From: Schistocerca nitens
Taxonomy: Eukaryota > Arthropoda > Insecta > Orthoptera > Acrididae
Reading direction: 5' to 3'
DNA length: 64,000 nt
Assembly: GCF_023898315.1 (NCBI RefSeq)
Contig: NC_064616.1
Location: forward strand, 643,184,974-643,248,973
In this document: piece after piece, positions 22,527 to 35,539 of the stretch
Layout: the number at the start of each line of letters is the position of its first letter
Position numbering within the stretch: the stretch's first letter is position 1
The notes under the pieces: generated by a model
What the model was told of the DNA's origin: nothing
Database searches by the model: none
Seen by the model: only the letters and a program-made list of their open reading frames with translations
Position numbers and translations under genes: made by a program

Positions 22527-25500
22527 TCTTTTTTATTTTTATTTGTATGTTGTGCTCGAGTATCGGCGAGGCACGAAAACGCCTGTGAATGACTTTCTTA
22601 GTTTTGAGTACACTTACGAAAGAAATATAAAAACAACAATGAGAGTTACTGATTTATGATGCTCAGTTTGCAGTCAGTTCTGAGTATTATTAGTAACTAC
22701 GCTCCAGTCCCTAAACCTAGTTACAGAAAGCGGATCAGACGCATTACGTATTCCAGGCCGTAGCAGCCGCGACTTGGAGACACCAGCTATGGTCACTTCC
22801 CAGACCGCTGTAGGATCACATCGGTTCGTCTTCTTCCTGCTGGTACTGTAACTGAGATTTGGCAACAAGGCAACGTATGTTTGGCAACTCTGTGATCGAC
22901 GAGTTACTTCCTGGTGTGCACGGAATTAAGCCTCAAAGTTCACTTGATTTTACCTGTCATTTCCATTGAATAATCTGAGTTATTATGGCTTGAAGGGTAA
23001 CAAAAGATTGAAAATTTACGGTTTTCAGCCCAGGAAAGTCGTTGCAGGTGGAAACCGCAACTAATCTCGACCTTCAAATAGCGGTTTACGAGTTCTAGTT
23101 ACTATTGCCCTCGTAATAGGAAGCTAAGACCCATACCTCTAAGCCAGCTCTGTGGTAACGTGCTGACCTCTGAAAAAGCGTCTGTTACGGTTCGCAGTTC
23201 CAGTCTCACTGACTGTAACGTTTTATCCCTTCTGCGAAAGAGCTACAAGCAGTCAGATCAAACATCAATAAGGAAATCGCAAGAAAATGCTTTCAGCTCA
23301 TAGTGCAATGTTGAAAAACTTACAATGCTGCACAACAGGTAAGGCCTCTTTCCGCTGCTGACAAGCGAATTTTGGGTTTCTAGGAATACGTAACTATATT
23401 TATGAAATGCCACATTTGCATACCTCTTGAGTATGACACAGCATACCAATTAAACACAGACCCAATCAAAATCTAAGTGAATGGGATTTTACTAATTCGT
23501 GTCGATAGAGGCATGCTTGTGTACAGATGCTTTCGTTGTAAGGTTATCATGGTTAGTTTTATTTCATTTCTTATAATACAGTGCACAATTTTCGTAAGGT
23601 TTCCTTTAGTGTTGTTAAAACAATAGTAAACATGAGAGAGAAATTAATCATCAACGATATATGCGAATTCTCTGATGTTACCTATGACAGTCTGACAATG
23701 CACATGCAGTTTATTGATTACATGCATGTAGAAAACTTGTTCTGAGTTAAAGCTGTCAAACAAAGTTTGAAGAAGAATAAAATATCACTACCACACGACG
23801 GCTAATGTAGAAAATACTTTTCTGACATATTATGGCACGATGCGCTCTCCCTGCACATCTTCGAGATGCATCTGCTGCCTGCTGTCTATTAAACCTGAAT
23901 AGAACAAAATGTCACAGTAGTTAGCCCTTTTTCCACATGCGACTACTTTGGGTTGAGAGGTGAAGGGAATTATGTTCAAAGTTCCATTAGATTGATACCT
24001 TCAGCAGAGAGCAGAATTGCGTTTTAAAAAATGTAGCACTGAATGTGTTCGAACTCGCGACATCTTATCTATGCTACAAGCTGACACGTAGCTACAGCAG
24101 CTCCAGAGCTCGGAAACTATTCCTCCAGAACTTTTGGATTCCACAGCACTGTGAGATTATGCATATGGCCAGGTCTTGACTTCTGGGAGACAAACAGTTA
24201 CAGCTTTTATTTTGGACTGAACGACGTTTTCTAGTAACAGATAGCGCAATAGAATAGCTCAAGTGGAAAGGAACACTTCCTATTTAAACTTCCGCATCCT
24301 ACACTGTTGGCAGTTGTGTGTAGGTGGCAGTTTCGTGATTTTATTTGTGTGATTGCAAAATAGTCGAATGTATGCACTGGGTAGCCGAGGCAGCTAGTTC
24401 ATGGTGATTCGGTCAACCAAGTAAATGAATTTACTGAACATGCTGCAAATTACTACAGGGAGCCTGTGTGTCAGAATTCTCATCCAGTGTGGCGCAACTG
24501 CGTTACGATAGAAAAATGACTCGCAGAGAAGAGGATTTCGTGGTCTGTTGGACGGATGGTAGGTTGTTATACCTATGGTCTGGGTTCGATTCCCACTTCC
24601 GTCAATGATTTTAGATAGGGAGAGACAGATTCCATTCTCTCCTGGCTACACCAAGTGAAGGAGATATAATGGCTGCGTGGTCTGAAAATTCACATTAAAG
24701 ATGATATTCCTTCTTTACCAAGTAGACGGTAGGTTGAACCACAATAAAGTCTGGAGTGGCGACGTGTAGAAACTCTATCACCAGTAACCTTTCTTATACT
24801 AGATATTTATTTCAAGTGACGACACAAACGCTATGTATGGTCACAGGACACTTATTCCATCTTTTATTTGAGCTTCTGTATGTCGATAAAATTGGTTCTA
24901 AACTGGGAATGCAACTCATCCCGCCCTTAACGCGGAATTTGATCCCTTCGTGGCAATACAGCTCGGCTACAATTTGTTGTTTGTTCAAAACTGCAGATTC
25001 CTCAACACCTTCACATATTACGCGTGAATGGGATCGAATACTGGCCCGGCACTAAAGATTTAATTATGTATTATCAAGCTCTATCATGAGAACACCTATC
25101 TGCTGGTGGATAATAATTTTGATTTTTAATGTATTTTCATTCGTTGTCAACACTAACGATATCTGACGTTTTTAACTCCCAGTGAGACACAGAACTATTT
25201 GCGAGATGACTGTAAGTTCAAGATGCTATTCTGAGCAGCTGGTGGAGAAAAATTCGGTAGCTGACGTCTCTTTGTGTGTAGTCAACAACGATATGTGTGG
25301 GGCTCTATTCCCAGTGAGCGCTGAACTCTTCGTCATATTATTTCAGTTTAAACATGCTCACATGTCACTGCTAGTGCAACAAACCCATATTTAACGTACG
25401 TTTTCTCTAGAATATAACAGCGATAGATGCCGGGTTGGAGTCCTGGGAAGGAAAAAATTAATGTTTCGTCTCGCCATTTCAGTTAAAACATCTAGCTACT

Positions 25501-25958
25501 GCCCCGAAATTCCGATATGTCACATTTGACTGTGCTTCGATAGCAATCCGATTAGGTTCCGGGTTCGAATCCGTGTCCAACACACAGCTTTACCTCACGG
25601 CATTTCAAGTAAGTTACTTGTGAAGAAGCAATATTTAACATCTCTGGTAGTTCGTTAACAGGGACAATAGATGCTGGGTAGGAATTCGCGTCTGTTAAAA
25701 ATGTTTGCGTTATGCAATTTAAAGTTGATATTTGCTAACTGATACTGTCTAAAATCGAGGTATATCACTCTCTGTATGCCTAATCAGGAATGACTGTTAG
25801 TTTCCGTCAGTCACGAAATCTTTGCTTAGTCTGCATGAGCTGGGTTTGAATCCATATGCAGAACAAGACGGTTCGTCGTGTCATTTAATGTTCATACATA
25901 TTCTCAACTAGCTGCTCGTGAATAACTTTAATTTTTAATGTCATTTTGTGTTAAATAG

Positions 25959-26163
25959 TTCAAATGGTTCAAATGGCTCTGAGCACTATGGGACTTAACT
26001 TCTAAGGTCATCAGTCCCCTAGAACTTAGAACTACTTAAACCTAACTAACCTAAGGACATCACTCACATCCATGCCCGAGGCAGGATTCGAACCTGCGAC
26101 CGTAGCGGTCACGCGGTTCCAGACTGAAGCGCCTAGAACCGCACGGCCACACCGGCCGGCCCC
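25959..26163 (-). mobile_element. SINE family 1 in the right arm
   Basis: Mirror copy of the SINE at 13671-13875, same boundaries and same flanking sequence (CCCCACCATCTGGTATCAAT on its far side). Confidence 0.92.
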
Positions 26164-28556
26164 CACCATCTGGTATCAATGCATTACCTTATCATCCATT
26201 ATATATAATCATTTTCATAGTACACTTGATATTATAGATGAGTAGGACACAAGACAGGACATAGATAATGTCCGTTTGACGTCAACAGTGTGTAACATTT
26301 TACTTTTTTTGAATAGGACAATGTTCCTCTCCAATAATTTTTAGATTAGTTACAATAAGCTTACGCTGCAAGAGAATTCGCTTGTATTTTTCAATATGTG
26401 GTCTGTCGTCGGTTTGAAGGCCTTCCATAACATCGGCAACGTAGTGCAACTCCACCGAGGGCTGTCTGGAGTAGGGTGGAGATAGCAATGTGAAAGTTGC
26501 GAGCTGTCGAAGACGATCTTCATATTCCTAATGCGATTAGGACATCGTATACTCTTGACGACGTTTAGCACCTGTGCAGTCAGTCACCCAATTTCAGAAT
26601 TCATTTTGAGTAATCCTGCTAAATTCCCAAAATATTGTCTTTTTATATTGATGAGTAATATGGATAGTCGTCACGTTCATGTGCCGTCTACAACGCAAAT
26701 TTAATGTTACTATCCTAGGAACTAACCTGCAATACGTTTTGTATTTCATAATCGGAACTATCTGCATTAACCGTCATCAGAGCAATGTCAGGGAACAGAA
26801 TGCAGCAGTGCCTTGCTACCCACTTGAGGACCTGCTTTAGTTGTGTTCTAAGGAAAGGGTAGTTGCTGGTTCACATTATATTACACTAGCGAGAAGTACC
26901 GACTTTTCCTTTTCTCTGCAAACATCCAGAACTAAATTCAGTAACTAAATGCTAAGAATATATTTGCATTGTGCCAACTCAAAGATCAATAGATATGGAT
27001 ATAGATATAGATACAGATTTTTATATTTAAAGCCATTCTCGTTCTGCGTTGGAATAAACATCACACATTATTTCCTTGTTCTTGTTACGATTGTTATTGT
27101 CATTCTCTCACTCGCAAGAGTTTTCGCATTCCTATTTGGTATCGATGCACATGAAGAGTGGCTATGAAAGAAGGGAATACTGAATGTTACGTCGTGCAGA
27201 ATACACTCATTTACTTCGGCTCCTCGTGATCTACGCTACAGGAGAAGTGAGATACATAAAGTTGACAGTGTGAGGACTGACCTGGTAGCACAACTGGGCA
27301 ACTACACAGTGTTACCAGATAAAATGGTGCTGCGGAATCGACTTTGCCACAGTAGCAGACAGCTGGTAATTTAGGACCATGACCGTGGATTACACTTTGG
27401 TCAGTGCTGGTTAGAGTGCTGCAACTGTAAATGGAAGGCTTTGTTTGATAGTCTTATGCTGATGCTGTCTGAATAAATTATGCCATTGGATACAAAGCGG
27501 TTTAGTTTTGAGACCTAACCCACGAGGGGGGAAGGCACAGTGGTCTGCTTCAGGAATTCCAAGCAATAAAACACAAAAAACAACCGAGGAAGGGAGACAT
27601 GCATTTGGAATCTGTTCATCGTTACGGGGTCAAACAAGAGGGTAACATTACTGAAACAATGATCGGGCTACTTAGTATATAATAGAGCATACAGATTTCA
27701 AGGAGGAAACGTATGAAGACGCAGACTTCCTCGTTATCAATATGTGCGGCATATCTTTCGTGTTAACGAAAGTAAATTCCCGCTTTACCTCTTCTTACGT
27801 GTCAAATGAAATGAATGCCATGAGGAATAGAATATTTGTTGACTGCGTCTCTTCTTGCTTCCATCCTTACCAACATATTTCTTCATTCTCGTGGTAATCA
27901 TGACATTCTATGTGTATGCTGCAAAAGATTGCAAGTGGACAAATTCGACATCGAGGTGCAAAGCGTTATATTCAATTCGAATAAGCTTCCGGTGTATTTT
28001 TACTTCGTTTGTATTTTTAGATGATTATGAACGTTACGGAAAATTATCTCACATGCTTTATGTTGAATGAGAAACATTGAATGATCCGTTTTGCTTTCCC
28101 TACGTTGAAATGATATAATGTCGGCGTCAACAGCCTTCTTCCACGCCGGAAGCTGAAACTTGTATCATTCTGGATTAATGATAATTGAATGTCTCATATG
28201 TATACATAGCCCACAAGGCGACGTCAGAAACCATCAGGGGAGAACGCCGCATAAAAACCAAACGTGCGTGCGCGTCTCCACTCTGAAGAACCGTATCGGA
28301 GAATCACGGCAAGCATTTCGCTGAAGAGCTGCCTCGTCAGAGAGCCTAGAAATGGCAGCGTCGTAGCAAGTATTTGTCAACACTCTGATAGTGCATTTAC
28401 TTCCGGGTGTAGGTCGGCGTTACCTCGCTAAATTCACTTGACATTCGTTTTCCACATCGAAGACTCGTACGATATAATCCACTGCAAGATGACACAATTA
28501 GAAAGTATGTTTAATTTCTGGACTCCAAGAACGGCGTTCTTCACATAAATAACACC

Positions 28557-28767
28557 TGTTTGTGTGTGCATTCGGGAGGACGACGGTGCAATCCCGCGCC
28601 CGGCCATCCTGATTTAGGTTTTCAATGATTTCCCTAAATCGCTTCAGGCAAATGCCGGGATGGTTCCTTAGGAAGGGCACGGCCGATTTCCTTCCCCATC
28701 CTTCCCTAATCCGAGCTTGTGCTCCGTCTCTAATGACATCGTTGTCGACGGGACGTTAAAATAGTAA
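28557..28767 (+). mobile_element. tRNA-derived SINE (family 2), right-arm copy
   Basis: Mirror of 9935-10145. The plus strand here reads in the SINE's own direction, from GGACGACGGTGCAATCCCGC to GTCGACGGGACGTTAAA. Confidence 0.75.
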
Positions 28768-30374
28768 TCTCCACCTCCTCTGTTCGTGTGTTTAAGGTTG
28801 CGTTTTGAGGCTCAGGCAACATCGCAGTGACTATATTCCGCCTCTGGCCGCCAGTGTGTCGTTAGCTCAGAGGTTCCCTTGTGCGTTGCAGTGCTTGTAC
28901 TCTAAGACATAGCAGTTCGAATCACGGTAGAAGCCGCTGACTACAACCTTTTATTTTCCATTTTAATTAATGGAGTTGCAAACTGCTAGTAAAAATTTCT
29001 TATGCGAAATCTGAAGAATGCCTTTAAACATCAATCTTCGTCCAATTTCGACTTAGTAAATTAAGTTAATATCATGGATTTCTGCTTTGCAAATTCCAAG
29101 GTGGTTCACTGTAAAATAGACCCTGAAAAGATTCAAACCGACTGTCAACGATACAAATTTGAGCTTTGTTCGTCATATAGGTCTAACATGTCAGAAGGTT
29201 GTTTATGAAGTGCACATGTTCATTAATATAGTTCCCTTCTAAATTTTTGCAAAGGCATTTAACTGTAGACGTTTTCTAACACCGGCGTTAGCAATTCCTT
29301 TCCGTTCTCTGAAACCTTCAAAACGACAAATTTTTCTGGTTTAAATCTGATGACCTTAACTATCACTTCCGATCAACAATAAATACTTCATGAACCCATA
29401 CATGGAACTCCAAATGTGCAGTGTTCCTGCACTGCTACAGAGCATGCATTGCAAGGTATTCACACAGTTTATCGCATAGACTTACCATAAGGAATGAAAC
29501 AAGAATTGTAATACACTTTACACCACAGACGCTCACTCTGGCTTGACGAAAACATCCAAACATTGACCAAAAGTTGCACAAATAATTGAGTTTGAAAGGA
29601 AAAGAAACGAGGTATGAAGCATTTATAAATTCATCGAATGTAGTGAGGTGGTTTAATTTCGTCCCAGTCTATAAAATTAATTTCGGGCCATACTCAGCTC
29701 TTGCCGATTAATGTAATATAATACCCGCCTACTAATCAGTGCGTCTGTCTCCGTTGCTTTTGAGCGTGAATAGAAATTGTAGAAATTTTCTGTGGAGCAA
29801 CATTTAATAATAAAGCGTTTTAAATCATCAAAAGCGATGAGCGGTAGCAGGCGCTTTCGATAAAGAACGGGGGAGTGCAGCGCCGCTGCTGTCGCCACGG
29901 CCGCTGCCAGTAGCCAGCAAATGGATCCCGGAGCTTTGCCGCATACGGCGTCCAGAGGAGGACAGTCTGCAGGAAATCTGCCGCAAAATCGTTACTGGAT
30001 AAAATTTTGATATCGGTGTGTCACAAAGCGAAATAGATTGAATCTGCGCTACCATTACATTCACGCCTTCAGCATTCAGACAGAAGAGGCTATAAAAATA
30101 TTTTATGCCAGCTGCTCTCGATCCACTGACATTATGAACAGAAACAACGCACGCTACCGCTAGACCACAGGCGTAATCAGCCTAGAGTTTCTCTATCATG
30201 GGGCAAGTTTTCCTCCAGGAAGTGCCGCAGTCTACAGTGTTGCCAGATTGTGCAGATAACCGGACTTAGAGAATTAGCGAGTTGGCCAGTTTTTTTGTCC
30301 CATGTCGCGATCGGCGCGGACTTAGCCTCTGAAGCGGCCGGCCGCCGGTCAAGTTTTATGTCAAAGAGTGTACC

Positions 30375-31139
30375 TTTAATGAGCGCCAAAAGACACAGAA
30401 ACGCTAAAGAAATCTCCAGTGGGAGATGCTGCTGTAAAGACATAGACATTGTGTAACGTTTACTCTTGAAATTACAAGAGTCTAAATTTAAAGATACACC
30501 AGTAAACACAGGGTAGAGAAAACCAACCTGCCAGTAAGGTCAGAGCAGTCAAGGGGGCGTCAAGCGCAGCAAACATTTCCAGACAACCATACTTCTGCTG
30601 TGTACAGCCAGTCAGCGGAGAATGCCTGAAACTGTTTTCATTTAAACAATATTTCTTCAACTATCACAGGATTTGTAAGAGGCTGTGCGTTATTTTTTCC
30701 ACAATGTCAGCTTTACAGCTATTTTGGAGGCAAGATTACCAAGTAATTGCTGTAAAAATGTAAGATTTGATAAAAAGGACTGTTTAAAATGTAATATACG
30801 TTCTCTGTTTCACCACAGAGTAAATAATTACTGATCTGCTTTACTTTTTTAAATAATAGTTCATTCATGCCCCTGTATATTATCAAAAATTAAAATGCGT
30901 GGCCTTTAGACTCCATTATTAACGTTCCTGCTACAAGATGGAATATCAGGACACATGTCGAAAGGCCGTGCCATGAACGACATTTAGCTAAAAGATTGTT
31001 TTTCTCCTTATAAATCATGTTCATTTACTATACATACATAAACACACGTTAAAAATATGTTTATTTACAAAACGTAAAAAATTTTGTTTAATATGGAACA
31101 AACTACTTTATTTAAAACTTTTTTAAGAACGAATGTTTT
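30375..31139. other. No recognised feature
   Basis: AT-rich single-copy sequence outside the right arm. The short antisense frames at 30509-30177 and 30660-30472 have no motif I recognise. Nothing here resembles the sequence outside the left arm. Confidence 0.6.
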
Positions 31140-32340
31140 TATTCTTATTTATTTAACCACACGCATGACGGACATATTACTTTCTTTCGTACGCTTGGTG
31201 AATAGGTAATTCCCTCTCCCATTCTTTTTCCATTTATAAAAAGAACATTTTTCTGGCCTTTCCGATGTTGAAGGAGCTAGTGAAGGTGCATCTTCAGGTT
31301 TTTCTATTCCTAAGATGTTGCATATTGCTTCTCGTGGGGATTTGTCATCCTGTTTTTCGTGTGTAATGTAGCCAGTGCAAAAGAAAGTTTCTTCAAAAAT
31401 TCGGCCCAACAGGTGCTGCTTTTATGTTCTTGCGGCATATATACGTTGTAAATCACACAGGCACTTGCTACTGCTGTATATAAAATGCCACAGAAGTATC
31501 GCATTGGCCAGTGTTTTGTCATTCTTTTCACAGATTTTACATGACAGAACTACATAAACCTAACTAACCTAAGGACATCACATACATCCATGCCCGAGGC
31601 AGGATTCAAACCTGCGACCGTAGCGGTCGCGCGGTTCCAGACTGTAGTGCCTAGAACCGCTCGGCCACCCCGGCCGGCTTTTCTTCCGACAGAAAGAAAG
31701 GCTATCGTACAGAAATTTTGAAGAAATCATATTGCGTCATTTGGGATTTATCATGGATGGAAGAAGTTCCTTTTTGTTCTTCTAGAGCGTACCGAGGAAA
31801 CTGAAATATCTTTTATTTAATTCTGCAACAAATTCACAAGCGGAGAAACAATTATCGGTCATCACATTTATGTTGGTTCTTTTCAGTGGCTCAGAAGATT
31901 ACTGAAAGTTCTCATTCCGCTTACACTGTACCAAAACGTTTTGGTACAGCCTAAGTCGAATGATAACTTTCAGTAACTTTACCAAAGCTGTGGATCCAGT
32001 CCTTATCAAAGCTTTGTGTCAATAAGATTTAGAACATACTGAGTTGGCAGTAGTAAGGTACTTTCGGGTCCGTTACCTCTGCCAACGTAAGTAATTCCAG
32101 CACAACAATAAAACTTTCTCGTATCACACATTGCAATGATTTTGACATCATACTGATCTGGTTTTTGGGGTATATACATATGGAAAGGGCATCTGCCCCT
32201 AAAAGTCCAAAGGAAATCATCAACAGCGTCGTATTCTGAAGGGCTATAGTATTCCGAACAATTCTGACGAACAAATTCCTAAATTCCTGGAATATGCCAA
32301 ATTTATCGCTTAATTTTCTAAAATCCCATGAAGTTTTTGC
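31140..32340 (-). pseudogene. piggyBac-type transposase relic
   Basis: Several frames of the minus strand carry decayed piggyBac blocks in the right order. From 32340 down: a block translating near GRCPFHMYIPQKPDQYDVKI, CGR-like and LCDTRKFYCCAGITY segments; then NINVMTDNCFSACEFVAELN and KNKKELLPSMINPK near 31900-31750; then MTKHWPMRYFCGILYTAVAS (31531-31310); and a cysteine-rich tail CSFYKWKKNGRGNYL (31409-31149), which in active members is a zinc-binding domain. Stops and frameshifts are common. A truncated SINE interrupts it at 31545-31678. No terminal repeats or TTAA flanks were identified. Confidence 0.75.
31545..31678 (-). mobile_element. SINE family 1, 3'-truncated
   Basis: Minus-strand head complete (GCCGGCCGGGGTGGCCGAGC, variable-arm region, GGTTTGAATCC as a mutated B box), but the copy stops after CCTTAGGTTAGTTAGGTTTA and lacks the GGGGACTGATGACC and CAGAGCC segments. 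It interrupts the piggyBac relic. Confidence 0.88.
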
Positions 32341-32479
32341 ATCAAAACGTACTGCACTCAGTAGAAATTTAAATCTACAATGATGGAAGAATGCAATACC
32401 AAAAAATAATGTAGAGTAATGAAATTTCGGGAATACATTTGTCTAGGTAACATATTTAAGTGAGTAACGTTGCCAGATG

Positions 32480-33480
32480 ACAGGTTAACATAAGCGCGAC
32501 ATAAGCCATTGCTAATGTGAAATGCTTGTACATCGGTAACCGGTATAACCGCCAGACTGTTGAATGCAAGCATGCAGACATGGATGCATTGTGTTGTAGA
32601 GGCGCCGGATGTCAGTTTGTGTGATAGAGTTCCATGCCTGGTGCTCTTGGTAGGTCAATATAGTGAGGGCTAATGGCGTTTGTGGATGACACAGGAATTT
32701 CCGTCCGATCATGCCCCATATGTATTCGACTGGAGACAGATCCGGTTCAAAAATGGTTCAAATGGCTCTGAGCACTATGGGACTCAACTGCTGAGGTCAT
32801 TAGTCCCCTAGAACTTAGAACTACTTAAACCTAACTAACCTAAGGACATCACACACATCCATGCCCGAGGCAGGATGCGAACCTGCGACCGTAGCGGTCT
32901 CGCACGGCCACTTCGGCAGGCTCAGATCTGGTGATCGGGCAGTCCAGGCAAGCAGTTTGGTTGCAGGCCCTCAACTGGCCATCTTCTGACCAACACAGGG
33001 CCATCACTGGCACCGAGGCTGGACCAGCTTTCATCAGAAAACACAGCAGACCTCCACCCTGCCCCCCAATGAGGTCTCGTTTCATACCACTGAAGTCTCA
33101 AACAGCGCTGGGTTAGGGTCATTGCAGTGCACTCTACAGGGAATCTGGTTGGGAGCTGTCCTTGAAGTAGCCGATTGTTACAGTTCGTCATGTCACTGAG
33201 GTGCAAACTGCTGCTCAGATTGCTGCTGCAGATGCAGCTTCGATACGCCAGAGCAATACACATAACACGATGGTCTTCCCCCTCCATAGTGACACGTGCA
33301 CATTCTAGTGCACATCGCTGCCAGTAGTCATTGTACAATGACTACATTCCTGCCAAGTTTTTCTGTAATGTCACAGAAGGACATCCAGTTTCTCGTAGCC
33401 CTATTACACGACCTCGTTCAAATTCAGTGGGGTGCTGCTAATGGCGTCTTTGTCGCCGTATAGGAATTCTTCGCTGTTCT
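32480..33480 (-). pseudogene. Tc1-like transposase relic
   Basis: The minus strand has LTQRCLRLQWYETRPHWGAG, then WRSAVFSDESWSSLG with the first catalytic D (33338-32922), and after the SINE an SPVEYIWGMIGRKF-like block with the final E, leading to IRRLYNTMHPCLHACIQQSG, then GYTGY (32712-32512). The stretch with VMVWGAI and the second aspartate (QDNARPH in relatives) is missing, so it cannot be catalytic. The SINE at 32746-32922 sits close to the deletion. Terminal repeats were not identified. Confidence 0.82.
32746..32922 (-). mobile_element. SINE family 1 with an internal head deletion
   Basis: Flanked by a 9-bp duplication with one mismatch (CAGATCCGG 32737-32745; CAGATCTGG 32923-32931). 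About 30 bp that normally lie between the A-box region and the variable arm are missing: GGCCGTGCG joins AGACCGCTACGGTCGCAGG. It is a different deletion from that in the copy at 8059. Confidence 0.88.
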
Positions 33481-33509
33481 TTCACCACACGGAATTCGCG
33501 GCTGTGATA

Positions 33510-33665
33510 CATATTATGTAAACTGGAGGTGGAAGGGGAAGAAAGGAAAGGAATGGGATGGAACTCTTCATATCAACGGCATTGGGACTTACGCGGAATC
33601 AGAGGTGACGAGTAAAAATATGTGCCGGACCGGGACTCGAACCCGGGATCTCCTGCTTACTATTT
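33510..33665 (-). mobile_element. tRNA-derived SINE (family 3), antisense copy
   Basis: The minus strand reads AGCAGGAGATCCCGGGTTCG, then AGTCCCGGTCCGGCACATAT, a tRNA T-arm with a B box, followed by a body (CTCGTCACCTCTGATTCCGC, GTAAGTCCCAATGCCG). The tRNA 5' half is missing. A partner in opposite orientation lies 260 bp away. Confidence 0.8.
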
Positions 33666-33924
33666 TTCGAAATGTCCGAAAGAACAGACACCACGCATTC
33701 ACATAATTCATTCGCTGCGATTGACCATGAATCAACCATCTTCAATGAGGATGCATTATTACGTTCGACCTACTGCCGGAATCTCAAAGTAGCGAGCACG
33801 GAGCACATGGACGTCGACTGTGAGCACGGAACACATGGACGTCGACTGCAGACAGGTGGCGCTCGGTGGGAATGTGGGTCGGCCAGAAGGCGTACCTAGA
33901 TAGTGCACAGAGTTGTGAGAAACA

Positions 33925-34100
33925 GTGTCCGGATGGCGCAGTGGTTAACGAAACTGCCTAGGGAGCAGGAGGTCCCGGTCCGGCACACAATTTCACTCGT
34001 CGCCTCTGATGCCGCATTAAGTCCTGATGCAGCTGACATCAGAAGCCCCTTCCCTGTCGTTTCCTCTGTCCCGCTCCTACCCTCAATTCACATAATCTAA
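33925..34100 (+). mobile_element. tRNA-derived SINE (family 3), sense copy
   Basis: GTGTCCGGATGGCGCAGTGG, then TTAACG forms an A-box region; AGCAGGAGGTCCCGGTCCGG follows, with the B box partly lost. The body is CTCGTCGCCTCTGATGCCGC, AAGTCCTGATGCAGCTGAC. Just upstream, a 27-bp unit containing ACATGGACGTCGACTG is tandemly doubled (33794-33847). Confidence 0.8.
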
Positions 34101-34483
34101 GAAATTCATCACATGTTGGGAATCACTGCCGTCCAGAGCTGGAAACACCTAACATGCCTGCGTAACGAGAGAACTTCCGAGCGCTTTTAGCTGATTGGCT
34201 GTCATTGTCGTAGCTCCACAACAGTGCATTACTGATCAATGCTTATGGGAAAAATTGTGCTCGATTGGACGTCGCCAGTGCCTCTCATTCGTCGTTGCGG
34301 AATGCAGCGAGACACTGTCAACTTCTGTGGTATCGATGCGAGGTGCCGACTTCGCTACGGCTCCGCGATCTTTGTACGATACCAGTCCTTCTCATAAGAG
34401 AATGTTACCTATTCACATTGAGGGTGGACACCTGTTACAAAAAATGCGTCCTCCGCACGACACCTCTCCCTAGTGACATTTGC

Positions 34484-34720
34484 GTCCTCGATAGCTGAGT
34501 GGTCAGCGCGGAATAATGCCAAGCAAAGGGGCCCGGTTCAAATTCCCGGCTGGGTCAGAGATTTTCTCTGCTCGGGGCTGGGTGTTATGTTGACTTCATT
34601 ATCATCTAGTCCCCATCGACACGCAAGTCGCCAAAGTGGCGTCAACTAAAAATACTTGCATCAGGCGACCGGTCTACCCGACGGGAGTCCCTAGCCACAC
34701 GATATTTCATTTCAGTGACA
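34484..34720 (+). mobile_element. tRNA-derived SINE (family 4)
   Basis: Head CCTCGATAGCTGAGTGGTCA, then GCGCGG as A-box region and CCCGGTTCAAATTCCCGGCT as T-arm/B box. The body runs GGGTCAGAGATTTTCTCTGC, CCCCATCGACACGCAAGTCG, GCGACCGGTCTACCCGACGG, ending near CACACGATATTTCATTTC. It has a few substitutions and no obvious target duplication. Confidence 0.85.
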
Positions 34721-35539
34721 TTTTCTTCCTTCACGCCCTGCATCCCCATTTAAAGTCAACCACACTTCTTGTTTACAAATCACTTAGATTGATGAACTCT
34801 TTACTTCTGAACTGGCAGAAATTGGATGACTTCAAGCTGCCAATGACTATTGTATGACCACTGCCAGCAATAATGACAACAATAACAGTAATGTTTAGAC
34901 CCTACAGCAATATGTAGCTTACGTAGTTACTATTGAATCGTGCTGTCAATTAGTTTATTTGTTGTGAAGTGAATCATGAAACAATTCCTGGCCCATTGCG
35001 GGAACTACATACAACTCAGGGAAGGCATTTTTATGAGATACTGAGACATGTGTGATGCATATGCCAATTTTACTGTCACAGATGCATCGTACAAAGTCCA
35101 AAATACGCGTTTACTGGATGGACAACGTGAGGAAGATGATGTTCATTCATCCGTTTCACAAGCTGTTACCTCCACCATATTGTATCATGTGTTAATGCCA
35201 GTAATAAGAAATGTAATTATTGATAACTTTTATAATCTGTAATACAGACTTACGAAATAGGATAGTATAATGATCTTTTAAAATAATTTAGTTTCCTGAC
35301 AGAAATGCAACCGAACTCTTTTGTTTTTACCCCTCAGAATATTTCATTTCACCCCTGAGAGGGAAATTATCCGCAGGTTAGGAACCACTGGGGTAGGACA
35401 AATGTATATGTAGGTCCATCTGCCACACTCTTACGATACTGCTGAAGCATTCATACGTTGCCCAAAATATTGGCGCAAGCTTAGGCGACCAGTAATTGCG
35501 TATTGCCAACATTGACCCCCTCGATGACTAAATTCTTCA
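34721..35539. other. No recognised feature
   Basis: AT-rich sequence with only short frames lacking known motifs (for example 35048-35242). Confidence 0.6.

Larger units (their letters stand above)
20776..30374 (-). repeat. Giant inverted repeat, right arm
   Basis: The reverse complement of 8338-19059, carrying the same SINEs and tRNA-like modules in mirror order and lacking the R1-type LINE. Length is 9,599 bp, against about 9,612 bp for the left arm without the LINE. Substitutions noted by eye lie near 24293, 25398, 26545, 26820-26840, 27062, 27117, 27194 and 27871; GCGCGG appears at 30316 where the left arm has a 2-bp shorter form. The differences are real but sparse. Confidence 0.97.
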
